From JACVRW01 sp034664125 (GTDB taxonomy: Bacteria; Actinomycetota; Thermoleophilia; Solirubrobacterales; Thermoleophilaceae), in contig JAXDIG010000009.1 in the NCBI GenBank assembly GCA_034664125.1, positions 62,001 through 126,000 on the forward strand: DNA of 64,000 nt, read 5' to 3'. The translations under genes and the position numbers were made by a program. Within the stretch, counting starts at the first letter, position 1. Each line of letters starts with the position of its first letter. Shown piece after piece: positions 34,561-42,256 of this stretch. The notes under the pieces were generated by a model, which saw only the letters and a list, made by a program, of their open reading frames with translations, was not told where the DNA came from and ran no database searches.

Positions 34561-35610
34561 GTGGCCTCCGCGTCTAGCAGTCAGGGGCCCTTCAGCCGCC
34601 CCAACCGCGTCCGGTTGATCGACGAGTACTTCGCCGATCGGACGGTGAACCCGGCGACCGCTTGGATGGACGTCTACCGGCTGCTGCTTTGGATCGATAA
34701 CCGGACCGGCATCGCCCACTGCTACGAGTCGGATAAGTCGCAGCCCGGCAAGCCGTGGTACCCGCGCAGTCTCGTCTTCCACGACTGGGTGTCGCGCGAG
34801 CTCGGCGTCGCCCCGCTCGACCTCAAGGATCACGTCGACTGGATGTTCCGGCAGGTGATTGGTGCCGTGACGCAGGCCGAGGCCGACGAGATGATCCGCG
34901 ACGCCGTCGCCGTGCAGGAGAGGCTCTTTCCGGAGCAGGGGCGTGAGCTGCCGGTACCCGGCGACGATCCCCGGCTGCACGCGATCGTCGAGCCGCTGAT
35001 GCCCCCCGACTCGAACCAGCGGCCCGGCGAGGATCAGGTCAACGATGTGCTGCGCAAGGTCTACGCACATATGCGCTCGGAGAACAAGCGTGCGAACCTG
35101 CTCGGCCGCGGATTCGAAGATGTCCTGGCCGGAGTGCTCGCCCGGCTCCCCGAGCCACCGGCCGCCTTCGACACCCAGACAGCGCTGGAGGACATCCCCG
35201 GCTTCCGCGCGACGCGCCAGGGCGACAAGACCGAGAAGGTCGACCTGTGGGTCGGCGACCGCGACCGTCGCCGCGTGCTGGTGACCGCAAAGTGGTCGGT
35301 ACGTGCCGACCGCGAGAAGCAACTACCCAGCGACTTCGCGACCTACGTGCAGGCCAACGAGTGGCGCGATCCGTTCGAGTACGTCTGGATCACGAACGAG
35401 TTCGACCCTGCCCGGCTGGTCGCCAACGCGACCTATACGACGATGAACCGCAGCTTGTTCGATGTGGTGGTGCACATCTGCCCCCAGGCGGTCTGGGAGG
35501 TCCACCACCTTGACCAGCCGAAGGGGCCCAACCCAACACGGCTGCGGGACCTGATGGAGGCAGGCCGGATCGTCGGCCTGGACCGCTGGCTGTTAGGTGT
35601 GGGGGCCTAG
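34561..35610 (+). CDS. Putative type II restriction endonuclease (partner of the m5C methyltransferase)
   Basis: A 349-residue protein. From residue 170 to 300 it has a PD-(D/E)xK pattern: a helix with an acidic residue (NLLGRGFEDVLAGVLARL), D228 in TEKVDLWV, then VLVTAKWSVRADRE. The TAKWSxRxDR stretch is typical of type II enzymes that carry S/T-x-K. FEYVWITNEFDPARL follows the core. The N-terminal 150 residues are not assigned. It is directly downstream of the methyltransferase and begins at a palindromic promoter element. Recognition sequence unknown. Confidence 0.7.
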   Translation: MASASSSQGPFSRPNRVRLIDEYFADRTVNPATAWMDVYRLLLWIDNRTGIAHCYESDKSQPGKPWYPRSLVFHDWVSRELGVAPLDLKDHVDWMFRQVIGAVTQAEADEMIRDAVAVQERLFPEQGRELPVPGDDPRLHAIVEPLMPPDSNQRPGEDQVNDVLRKVYAHMRSENKRANLLGRGFEDVLAGVLARLPEPPAAFDTQTALEDIPGFRATRQGDKTEKVDLWVGDRDRRRVLVTAKWSVRADREKQLPSDFATYVQANEWRDPFEYVWITNEFDPARLVANATYTTMNRSLFDVVVHICPQAVWEVHHLDQPKGPNPTRLRDLMEAGRIVGLDRWLLGVGA

Positions 35611-35723
35611 CGACGCCGGACGGCGGCGTCGATGCGGTCATAGGCCGCCTGCACCTCGTCGTGTTCCGCGGCTGCCGCCGGCCTCACCGGCGTAGGCGCC
35701 CGCCACCGGATTAGCCCCAACCG

Positions 35724-36155
35724 TCAGGCTTTCACAGCGCTGGCGATCGTTGCCGCGACGTCCTCTGCTGGCTCGTGCTCCCAGTAGCGAAGAACGCGCC
35801 AGCCGGCGGCCTCCAGCGCCGCGGAGTGCCGCGCGTCGCGTTCGCGGTTGCCCGCGATCTTCGGCGACCAGTAGTGCTCGTTGCTCACCCCGGGCCGCTG
35901 CCCGTGCTGCGGGCAGCCGTGCCAGAAGCACCCGTCCAGGAAGACGGCGACCCGCTGGCGCGTGAAGACGACATCTGGCCGGATAGGGCGCATGCCGTGC
36001 AACCGGATCGGCAGATCGACCCGGAAGCGCAGACCCCGCGCATGCAGGAGCGACCGCACCCGCCGCTCGAGCGCTGTGTCCCGCCGCCTGATCGCCGCCA
36101 TATTCCGTGAACGGCCAGGGGTGGTCGGCGGGGGAGAGGACGGCAGCTTCGCCAC
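35724..36155 (-). CDS. vsr: Vsr-type very short patch mismatch endonuclease
   Basis: A 143-residue enzyme that nicks at T:G mismatches created by deamination of 5-methylcytosine. Family features: GRSRNMAAIRRRDTALERRVRSLLHARGLRFRVD, the metal-site aspartate in RPDVVFTRQRVAVFLDGCFWHGCPQHG with the catalytic histidine, YWSPKIAGNRERDARHSAALEAAGWRVLRYWEHE. GTG 36155 was chosen because it keeps the conserved GRSRNM segment and has TACCTT ending 7 nt upstream. A later ATG at 36101 would delete that segment. Its presence fits the m5C methyltransferase in the same cluster. Confidence 0.9.
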   Translation of the reverse strand: MAKLPSSPPPTTPGRSRNMAAIRRRDTALERRVRSLLHARGLRFRVDLPIRLHGMRPIRPDVVFTRQRVAVFLDGCFWHGCPQHGQRPGVSNEHYWSPKIAGNRERDARHSAALEAAGWRVLRYWEHEPAEDVAATIASAVKA

Positions 36156-36261
36156 GCCGCAGAAGGTAACCACGGCGCACCGGCTTCCACTCGATTGAAG
36201 CGATCGGCTGATTGCGCGTATCACCTAGGCCGAACTCGCGTGCCAACGACAAGGAGGATCC

Positions 36262-36471
36262 ATGCTCCGCAAGACGCACCTGTATGCAGCCCTCGCCGCC
36301 GCCGGGGGTGCGGTGCCTGACGGCGCCGCGTGGCTCGCCCTTGGCCAGGCCGCCGGCTACTCGGGCCACCGCGACCTCGCCGGATTCTTCGGCGGCCGCC
36401 GCCCGTCGATGACGCGCCTGCGAGACGGCTCGCGCGTGCTAACCGCCGACGGCTGGAGCCGGGCCCGCTGA
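36262..36471 (+). CDS. Small hypothetical protein in the restriction cluster
   Basis: A 69-residue basic protein (MLRKTHLYAALAAAGGAVPDGAAWLALGQAAGYSGHRDLAGF, ending SRVLTADGWSRAR). The ATG follows GGAGGATCC, a clear ribosome binding site. The helix at 23-42 (AAWLALGQAAGYSGHRDLAGFF) could be a helix-turn-helix. It lies between the Vsr gene and the AspBHI-like gene. A control-protein role at the repeated palindromes is possible but is only inferred from size and position. Confidence 0.55.
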   Translation: MLRKTHLYAALAAAGGAVPDGAAWLALGQAAGYSGHRDLAGFFGGRRPSMTRLRDGSRVLTADGWSRAR

Positions 36472-36484
36472 CCCGCAGAGCCAT

Positions 36485-36504
36485 GCGCCGGCGATACTCG
36501 CCGG
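36485..36504. promoter_or_regulatory. Palindromic element at the AspBHI-like start (copy 2)
   Basis: Second exact copy of GCGCCGGCGATACTCGCCGG, ending 4 nt before ATG 36509. The inner GATACT lies 10 nt from the start as a possible -10 box. Two exact 20-bp copies at the starts of two nuclease genes 1.95 kb apart suggest shared control. Confidence 0.6.
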
Positions 36505-36508
36505 GCGC

Positions 36509-37711
36509 ATGGGCAAGGTCATCCCGTTCGGCAAGCTCCCCGCGGCCGACCTCACAGTCGAGGCCATCTACGAGGGCGGGCGCTCCGGCAACGTCGGCGA
36601 CGACCCGTTGTCCAAGATCGCCCCGGTCGGTAACCAAGGCGGCTTCCGGCCCGCCGGCTCGGTCAAGGACGACACCGTGCGGATGGTGGTCCTTTACACC
36701 AGCGGTGCCGACCGCGACTGGCCTGACGCCCTGGACCGCGAAACCGGCCTGTTCACCTACTTCGGCGACAACCGCGAGCCGGGTAACGAACTGCACGAGA
36801 CCAGCCGCAGCGGCAACACGCTCCTGCGCAGATACTTCCACCGTCTGCACGGCAGCCCGCCCGAGCGCGACAAGATCCCGCCGTTCCTGATCTTCAGCAA
36901 GGCCAGCCAGACCGGCGGGCGCGACGTTCGCTTCCTCGGCCTTGCGGTCCCCGGCGGCCAGGACGTCAAGCCCGCCGACGATCTCGTCGCGATCTGGCGA
37001 ACCTCCGGCGGCGAGCGCTTCCAGAACTACCGTGCCACGTTCACGATCCTCGATATCGCGACGGTGCCACGCGCCTGGCTCGACGAGCTCGCCGCGGGCG
37101 ACATCCTGGGCACGTCCTGCCCGAAGCCCTACCGCGACTGGGTCGAGAAGAGCAAGTACACGCCGCTGCAGTCACCACGCACGATCCAGTACCGCACGAA
37201 GGCCCAGCAGGCGCCCGAGACTAAGACCGACGAGGTCCTGGTCAAGGCGGTCTACGACTACTTCTCGGGTGACCCATATGCCTTCGAGGCATGCGCGATC
37301 GAGCTGTGGAGCATGCAGGCCAAGGAGTCCGTTACGTTCGTCGCGACGCGCCGTTCTGCAGACGGGGGCCGCGACGCCTATGGCTGGTACCACGTCGGCC
37401 CCGACACCGACCGGATCCGGCTGGAATGGTCGCTTGAGGCCAAGCTCTACGCCCCGGGCAACGGGGCGGGCGTCAAGGAGACCAGCCGGCTCATCTCCCG
37501 CCTTCGCCACCGTGAGTTCGGCGTGTTCGTTACCACCGGTTACGTCGGCAAGCAGGCTTACGAAGAGATCCGCGGCGACCAGCAGCCGATCATCGTGATG
37601 TGCGGCCGCGACATCGCCGAGCTGCTCAAGCGACACGGGCATTCCACTCCAGCCGCGGTCAAGCAGTGGCTCGAAGGGACGTTCGCCAAGGACGAGGGCC
37701 ACGGCGGCTGA
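36509..37711 (+). CDS. AspBHI-like modification-dependent (type IV) restriction endonuclease
   Basis: A 400-residue protein. The N-terminal 200 residues (LTVEAIYEGGRSGNVGDDPLSKIAPVGNQGGFRPAG, RDVRFLGLAVPG) match the AspBHI N-terminal SRA-like recognition domain, which reads 5-methyl- or hydroxymethylcytosine. The C-terminal part is an Mrr-type catalytic domain: ACAIELWSMQ, D289 in SADGGRDAYGW, and E310-A-K312. A conserved ATTGYVGKQAYEE-like segment (FVTTGYVGKQAYEEI) follows. It would cut foreign DNA carrying modified cytosines. How it avoids DNA methylated by the neighbouring methyltransferase is an open question. Confidence 0.8.
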   Translation: MGKVIPFGKLPAADLTVEAIYEGGRSGNVGDDPLSKIAPVGNQGGFRPAGSVKDDTVRMVVLYTSGADRDWPDALDRETGLFTYFGDNREPGNELHETSRSGNTLLRRYFHRLHGSPPERDKIPPFLIFSKASQTGGRDVRFLGLAVPGGQDVKPADDLVAIWRTSGGERFQNYRATFTILDIATVPRAWLDELAAGDILGTSCPKPYRDWVEKSKYTPLQSPRTIQYRTKAQQAPETKTDEVLVKAVYDYFSGDPYAFEACAIELWSMQAKESVTFVATRRSADGGRDAYGWYHVGPDTDRIRLEWSLEAKLYAPGNGAGVKETSRLISRLRHREFGVFVTTGYVGKQAYEEIRGDQQPIIVMCGRDIAELLKRHGHSTPAAVKQWLEGTFAKDEGHGG

Positions 37712-37780
37712 CGGCCGGCTGAGGCGTGCCGCCGTGAGGGTGGAGGCATTTCAGCGGGCCGCCACCTACCCTGAGTGGGG

Positions 37781-38340
37781 ATGCTGGCGGCGACGCCGTG
37801 GTGGGAGGTTGCAGGCGCGGCCGGTGCGGTGGTAGGTGGTGTCGGCGCCGCCGTCGGCGGTATCTCCGCGTGGAGGGCGTCCACGGCAGCCCGCGCGACG
37901 AGCCGCGATGCACTCGAGGCCTTGGCGGTCGGCATCGAGCCCCGGCTACATGCCGACCTCTTCGAGGAGCCGAGGACCCCTGGCGGTCCTCTTCCTGGGC
38001 CGACGCGAATGACCCTCAATGTACGAAACAGCGCACGGTGGTCCGCTGGGGACGTCCACATGGGCGTTACGTACGGTGACGGCAAGGTCTTGCGGCACCA
38101 CGCGGAGCTGCTTGATCCCATGGCCGACAACCGGGACCTGAATATCCCCCTCCGCGACGTCACCCCCGCATGGCCGCCTCATGCTTGGGAGCCCGTCGAT
38201 GTCGTGGTGCGGTTCTCGGACGTGCGCGGCCCATTGCCCGGTATGAGCTCACGCGGACCGTCAAGCTCCGCGGTGGACACCTCCCTAACGGCACCGTTCA
38301 GATGGACTCGGGACCACCGCTCTGGCGGCGGCTGCGCTGA
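37781..38340 (+). pseudogene. Frameshifted membrane-anchored protein gene
   Basis: ATG 37781 has TACCCT 8 nt upstream. The first part encodes an N-terminal membrane helix (VAGAAGAVVGGVGAAVGGISAW) and a beta-rich domain (MTLNVRNSARWSAGD, DVVVRFSDVRG). After about 38231 the reading frame turns into low-quality sequence, while the +2 frame continues as IARYELTRTVKLRGGHLPNG and SGPPLWRRLR, ending at TGA 38338-38340. One missing base in the CCC/A run near 38231-38234 would join the two halves. It is either a real frameshift or a sequencing error. Without repair the frame runs to 38404. Family unknown. Confidence 0.6.
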
Positions 38341-38451
38341 GATCGGCCCCACGTCACCCATCGGAGCGAGACGTGTGCGGCCCTTCCGGCGTGGCGCTCC
38401 ATGATTAACCGCAAACACGGGGGTCGCACGCGCGGGAGGCCGTGCTGCTGC

Positions 38452-39735
38452 TCAGCCGGCGAGGGCCGGCACCGGCGCCTCGCGAGTGTCGTTGATGCCG
38501 ACGAGGGCCTTTAGCCGCTCGCGCTCGGCTCGGTCGCGGCGCATCATGTGGGTGTAGACGCGGAGGGTGAATTTGGGGTCGGTGTGGCCGAGCTGGGCCA
38601 TCACCGAAGCGGGGTCTTCGCCACAGGCGACCAGGATGGAGGCGAAGGTGTGGCGCAGCTTGTGCGGCGTCAGGCCCCGGGGGAGTGGACTCTGGCCGCG
38701 CTTCTGGAGGAGCTGGTCGGCGGGCTCGAGGACGGCAGCGAGGATGCGGTTGCGAAGGTTGTCTTTGTCGCGGATACCGCCGGTGCCGGTGGGGAACACG
38801 CGGTCGTCAGGGCCTGCGCGATAGGAGCGGGCCTTGTGGGCGGCGAGGTCGTCGCGCAGGATCGGCAGCAGCGGGATCTCGCGCAAGCCGGCCTGGGTCT
38901 TGGAGCGGCCGATGTAGATCCGACCGTTGGCGAGATCGACGTCGCGCCAGAGCAGGCGGCAGAGCTCGTGTGCACGCGGGCCGGCGAAGACGAGGGTGGC
39001 GATGATCGCGCTACGGTCGCTTGTGCGCCAGTACGGCTTGCGGTCCATCTCGGCAGCGACGTCGAGCAGGGCCTGGATCTGGTCGGCGCTGTCGAGGTGC
39101 ACCGGCCGGCGCGGCGGCAGCTTGATGCGGCGCCGGCGACCGGCGGCGGGGTTGGCGTCCAGGTGCCCGTACTCGACCGCAATGGCGAGGATCGATTGCA
39201 GCACCTCGATCGTCTTGTTGATCGAGCCCGGTGAGAGCGGCCGCACGACCCGCCCGGCGTCGTCGGTGGCTGCCTTGCGGCGTTCGATCGCGCGCCGGCG
39301 CAGCTCGGCCTGTTCGGTCTTGTGGCGGCGATAGCCGTCGACCGCCTCGACATCGATGTCGGACAGCGGCCAGTCGGCGAAGTACGGGAGCAGGTGGTCG
39401 AGCGCCCATTCCAAGTACTGGTAGGTGCGCGGCTGCACTTCCGCCTTACGAGCGGCGACATATTCGCGAGCGAACGGGCCGAACCGCGGCGCGGGATCCG
39501 GTCCCCCATCGCTAGCGGTGTTGCGGCGGCGGCGGTCCGGGGGGATCCAGAGCCCGCGGCGGACGTCGGCGACGATGTTTTGGAGTTCGTCTTCGGCGCG
39601 TTTGCGCGTCCAGCCGTCGCGCTCCAATCCGAGGGTTACGTACTGCCGCTCGCCATAGGCTCGGAAGCGCAGCGCGTAGCCACGTCCGCTCTTCCAGACC
39701 CGCTCGAGAACCTGTCCCTGCGACTTAGCCGCCAT
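38452..39735 (-). CDS. int: Tyrosine integrase of the conjugative element
   Basis: A 427-residue phage/ICE-type integrase. The N-terminal arm-binding-like domain (SGRGYALRFRAYGERQYVTLGLERDGWTRKRAEDEL) is followed by a core-binding domain (FGPFAREYVAARKAEVQPRTYQYLEWALDHLLPYF). The catalytic residues are R in VFAGPRAHELCRLLW, K in GRSKTQAGLREIPL, H-x-x-R in TPHKLRHTFASILV, H in LGHTDPKFT, and Y in LRVYTHMM. ATG 39735 follows GGAGGT by 8 nt. It is downstream of an excisionase-like gene and the transfer genes, so it most likely mobilises the element. Confidence 0.93.
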   Translation of the reverse strand: MAAKSQGQVLERVWKSGRGYALRFRAYGERQYVTLGLERDGWTRKRAEDELQNIVADVRRGLWIPPDRRRRNTASDGGPDPAPRFGPFAREYVAARKAEVQPRTYQYLEWALDHLLPYFADWPLSDIDVEAVDGYRRHKTEQAELRRRAIERRKAATDDAGRVVRPLSPGSINKTIEVLQSILAIAVEYGHLDANPAAGRRRRIKLPPRRPVHLDSADQIQALLDVAAEMDRKPYWRTSDRSAIIATLVFAGPRAHELCRLLWRDVDLANGRIYIGRSKTQAGLREIPLLPILRDDLAAHKARSYRAGPDDRVFPTGTGGIRDKDNLRNRILAAVLEPADQLLQKRGQSPLPRGLTPHKLRHTFASILVACGEDPASVMAQLGHTDPKFTLRVYTHMMRRDRAERERLKALVGINDTREAPVPALAG

Positions 39736-39909
39736 CTCCGGTCACCTCCGTGGCGAAGGGCGTCGGCGCGGGTGGCCAGCCCCGCGCCCCGTGCGACCGG
39801 GCGCGGTTAGGCTGGTCATCGTGCCGAAGGTCAGCCCTTCGGTGCCGGGCCGGGGGCGTTGCTGCGCCGCCCGGCCGTTTCTGAGTTGCGCGACGACGAT
39901 AGCTCTGTT

Positions 39910-40260
39910 TCACCGCCGGGTGGAGTCGGGGGGCATCCGCGGCAATCGGACGCGATCGGTTGGTGGCACCTGGCCGCGGGGGCGGTCGGCGGAGCCGAGG
40001 CGCTCGGCGACCTCCTGGGGGTCGAAGCGCAGCCGAGGGCGTTGGCCAGCGCCGAGACGTCGGGCGCCGAGCCGGTCGGCGTTGGCGTACACCCAGGAGC
40101 GCTCGACGCCCCACCACTGCGACACCTCGGCGGCTGTCAGCAGCCGCTGGGGTCCGGCCTCCTGGGTGAGTAGCTGGGCGACGCGGCGGGCGATCTCCTC
40201 GACCGACTCCGGGGCCAGCCGCAGCTCCTGCTCGGGTGTGGCTTGCGGCGGCGGTGTCAC
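39910..40260 (-). CDS. Excisionase-like helix-turn-helix protein
   Basis: A 116-residue basic protein. Residues 40-95 form a winged-helix/excisionase motif (LLTAAEVSQWWGVERSWVYANADRLGARRLGAGQRPRLRFDPQEV) of the MerR-like HTH_17 kind. It overlaps the upstream methyltransferase by 4 nt and lies 174 nt before int, the classical xis-int order. It would bias int toward excision. The tail is Arg/Pro-rich. Confidence 0.8.
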   Translation of the reverse strand: MTPPPQATPEQELRLAPESVEEIARRVAQLLTQEAGPQRLLTAAEVSQWWGVERSWVYANADRLGARRLGAGQRPRLRFDPQEVAERLGSADRPRGQVPPTDRVRLPRMPPDSTRR

Positions 40261-41369
40261 TGCCGCCTTCGGTCGAAAGGGACCGGTTCAGTCTCTCTGC
40301 CAGCGTGGCGTGCCCAGTGGGCGATCCGGGCGCGCGCGATGCGGGCGTAGCCGCGATCGATCTCGAGCCCGACGAAGCCGCGCTGCTCCAGGACGGCGGC
40401 CGCGCCGGTCGAGCCGGAGCCGCAGAAGGGGTCGAGCACGAGCCCGCCGGGCGGGCAGGCCAGCCGCACGAGCCAGCGCATCAGCACGAGCGGCTTGACG
40501 GTCGGATGGGGGTTGCGAGCGGGCCTTGTGCGGCGCTGCTCGCGGTCGGCGTTGGGGAACAGCTCGAGCGGTCCCGCGGGTAGGTGTTCGCAGCCGGCGT
40601 TGCGCTCGCGGCGGCTGACCTTGGGGCAATAGAAGAGCCGGCTCGCCTGCACCTGCGGGCCTGAGCGTGCTCGGCTGCGGTCCGCTCCGGAGTCGATGAG
40701 CGCCGCCGCGCAGTCCGGCTCGCAGCGCTCAGCGGTGCAGCCGGTGGCGTGCGAGGCGATGACGTTGGCGGGGTGGCGCCGCTCGATCCGGCAGGCGTCG
40801 ATATTCAGGCCGCCGGTGCCGTGTCGCGCGATCGTGTCTTGAACGGTGCCCGCCGGTGGGCGCCGCGCCAGCAGGATCGGTTCGTAGGCCGGTTTGAGTG
40901 TCGTGCCGCGCCCGCCGGGCAGCCGGCGCGACTTCGGTAGCCCGGTGCCGTACAGCCAGACGAGTGTGTCGCGCAGCTCGAACCCGGCGTCCTCGAGGCC
41001 GCAGGCGAGTCGGTGCGCGGTGCGTGGCGAACCGAAAGCGAGCAGGTGAGCGCCCGGCTTGAGCACCCGCAGACACTGCTGCCCCCAGAGGCGGCACCAC
41101 ACCCCATACGCCTCGCTGTCGCTGAGGCGCTCGTGGCCCGCGCGGGCGGCCGCGTCGCGGATGTCCTGCAAGTCCCAGCGGTTCTGCTTGAAGCCGATGC
41201 CGTACGGGGGGTCGGTCACGACCGCATCGACGCTCTCGGGCTCCATCGCGGCGACTACCTCGAGGCAGTCGCCCTCGACGACCGTCCAAGCCGTCTCACG
41301 CGACCTCGTGGCCGCTGTGGCACTGGAAGTGACCGTCTCGGCCGCCGGCATTACCCGGGCTACCCGCAC
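40257..41369 (-). CDS. DNA methyltransferase (N6-adenine/N4-cytosine type) of the element
   Basis: A 370-residue enzyme. The catalytic motif DPPY is in VDAVVTDPPYGIGFKQNRWD (about residue 52), and the AdoMet-binding motif is C-terminal (GLVLDPFCGSGSTGAAAVLEQRGFVGLEID). The order DPPY, target domain, FxGxG matches the beta class. The middle has HPANVIASHATGCTAERCEPDC, with clustered Cys/His. ATG at 41351 is an alternative start. No cognate endonuclease is adjacent, so it probably protects the element from host restriction during transfer. Confidence 0.85.
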   Translation of the reverse strand: MRVARVMPAAETVTSSATAATRSRETAWTVVEGDCLEVVAAMEPESVDAVVTDPPYGIGFKQNRWDLQDIRDAAARAGHERLSDSEAYGVWCRLWGQQCLRVLKPGAHLLAFGSPRTAHRLACGLEDAGFELRDTLVWLYGTGLPKSRRLPGGRGTTLKPAYEPILLARRPPAGTVQDTIARHGTGGLNIDACRIERRHPANVIASHATGCTAERCEPDCAAALIDSGADRSRARSGPQVQASRLFYCPKVSRRERNAGCEHLPAGPLELFPNADREQRRTRPARNPHPTVKPLVLMRWLVRLACPPGGLVLDPFCGSGSTGAAAVLEQRGFVGLEIDRGYARIARARIAHWARHAGRETEPVPFDRRRQ

Positions 41370-42256
41370 GGCCTCGTCCTACGCGATGGCGAGCGACCGA
41401 GCCAATCGACGTCCGCGCCGTCTCGGGTCACAAAGATCGCCGAGAACGGCCCTTCGGTCTGCAGGTCGGCTAGTAAGCCGACTGAGATGGCCAAGTCGGG
41501 GGCACGCTCGAGGCGTGGGTCGCTTCGGCAGAGGGCGAACACCGCGTCGCGGCGGCGCGCGAGCAGCATTGGGCTGGCGCCGGTGAGCACGACGTGGACT
41601 GCCGGGAATGTCGGGTACCACGGTCGCCAAACCGGGGCGCCTTGCTCGTCGCTGGCGCGGTGTAGGTCGGCGTAGCGGGCGAGCTTGGCGGCCAGACGGT
41701 CGACGCTGAGCGTGGCGCGGTCGAGCTCCAACAGCCGGAACTCAAGCGACGCCGGCTCGCCGTCTTGCTCCGCGAGTAGGTAGGTGAGCAGCGCGTCGGC
41801 GATTACCGCCCGGCGGCGGCCTCGACCGAGGGGATGGGCGACCTCGTGCTGCCACGCGAGCGGGCCGAAGTCGTCGCCGCGTGCGCGGGCCGCGTGTAGC
41901 CAGGCCATACTGGCCTCGTTGACTACCAGCGTGTGCGCGTGCAGCGCCGCCGAGGCGTCCTCGCCGCGCAACAGCTTCGGCCGCCGGCTGAGTCCGCCGG
42001 CTTGTTCGGCGAGCTGTCCGCCACGCGGCGTGACGTGCCAGAGCTTGCGCCGCCGGTTCGCGAGCACGTGCGCAAGCAGTCCCCGCCGTTCGAGGTCGCT
42101 CAGGAGCTGCCTAGTCCAGCGCTGTGAGGCGTCCGGGCCGCGCATGGCGCGGACCTGGGCTGTTGTGAGCAGCCGGTGCTGGGCGACCCATTCGAGCGCC
42201 TGAACGGCGGCCGGCGTGAGCGGCCGTGCCGACGGGGGTCGGCGGGCGCGACTCAC
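41360..42256 (-). CDS. Replication-relaxation family protein
   Basis: A 298-residue protein of the replication-relaxation type found in actinobacterial plasmids and ICEs. It has an N-terminal winged helix (VQALEWVAQHRLLTTAQVRAM, WTRQLLSDLERRGLLAHV) and a nuclease-like core with acidic residues (ADALLTYLLAEQDGEPASLEFRLLELDRATLSVDRLAAKLARYADL). Conserved VVLTGASPMLLARRRDAVF follows. These proteins are thought to initiate DNA processing for transfer or replication. No classical MOB relaxase was recognised in the window, so this is the best candidate. It overlaps the VirD4-like gene by 4 nt. Confidence 0.85.
   Translation of the reverse strand: MSRARRPPSARPLTPAAVQALEWVAQHRLLTTAQVRAMRGPDASQRWTRQLLSDLERRGLLAHVLANRRRKLWHVTPRGGQLAEQAGGLSRRPKLLRGEDASAALHAHTLVVNEASMAWLHAARARGDDFGPLAWQHEVAHPLGRGRRRAVIADALLTYLLAEQDGEPASLEFRLLELDRATLSVDRLAAKLARYADLHRASDEQGAPVWRPWYPTFPAVHVVLTGASPMLLARRRDAVFALCRSDPRLERAPDLAISVGLLADLQTEGPFSAIFVTRDGADVDWLGRSPSRRTRPCG

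Noticed and set aside
35638..36369. Longer minus-strand frame overlapping the Vsr gene
   Set aside because: It is in a different frame; the Vsr motifs are all in the frame ending at 35724.
39935..39948. 14-mer ATCCGCGGCAATCG shared with the phased array (reverse strand 16443-16456)
   Set aside because: It lies near int/xis and is also 10-bp phased, which is tempting, but one 14-bp match is expected by chance in 64 kb of GC-rich DNA, so it was not called an arm site.
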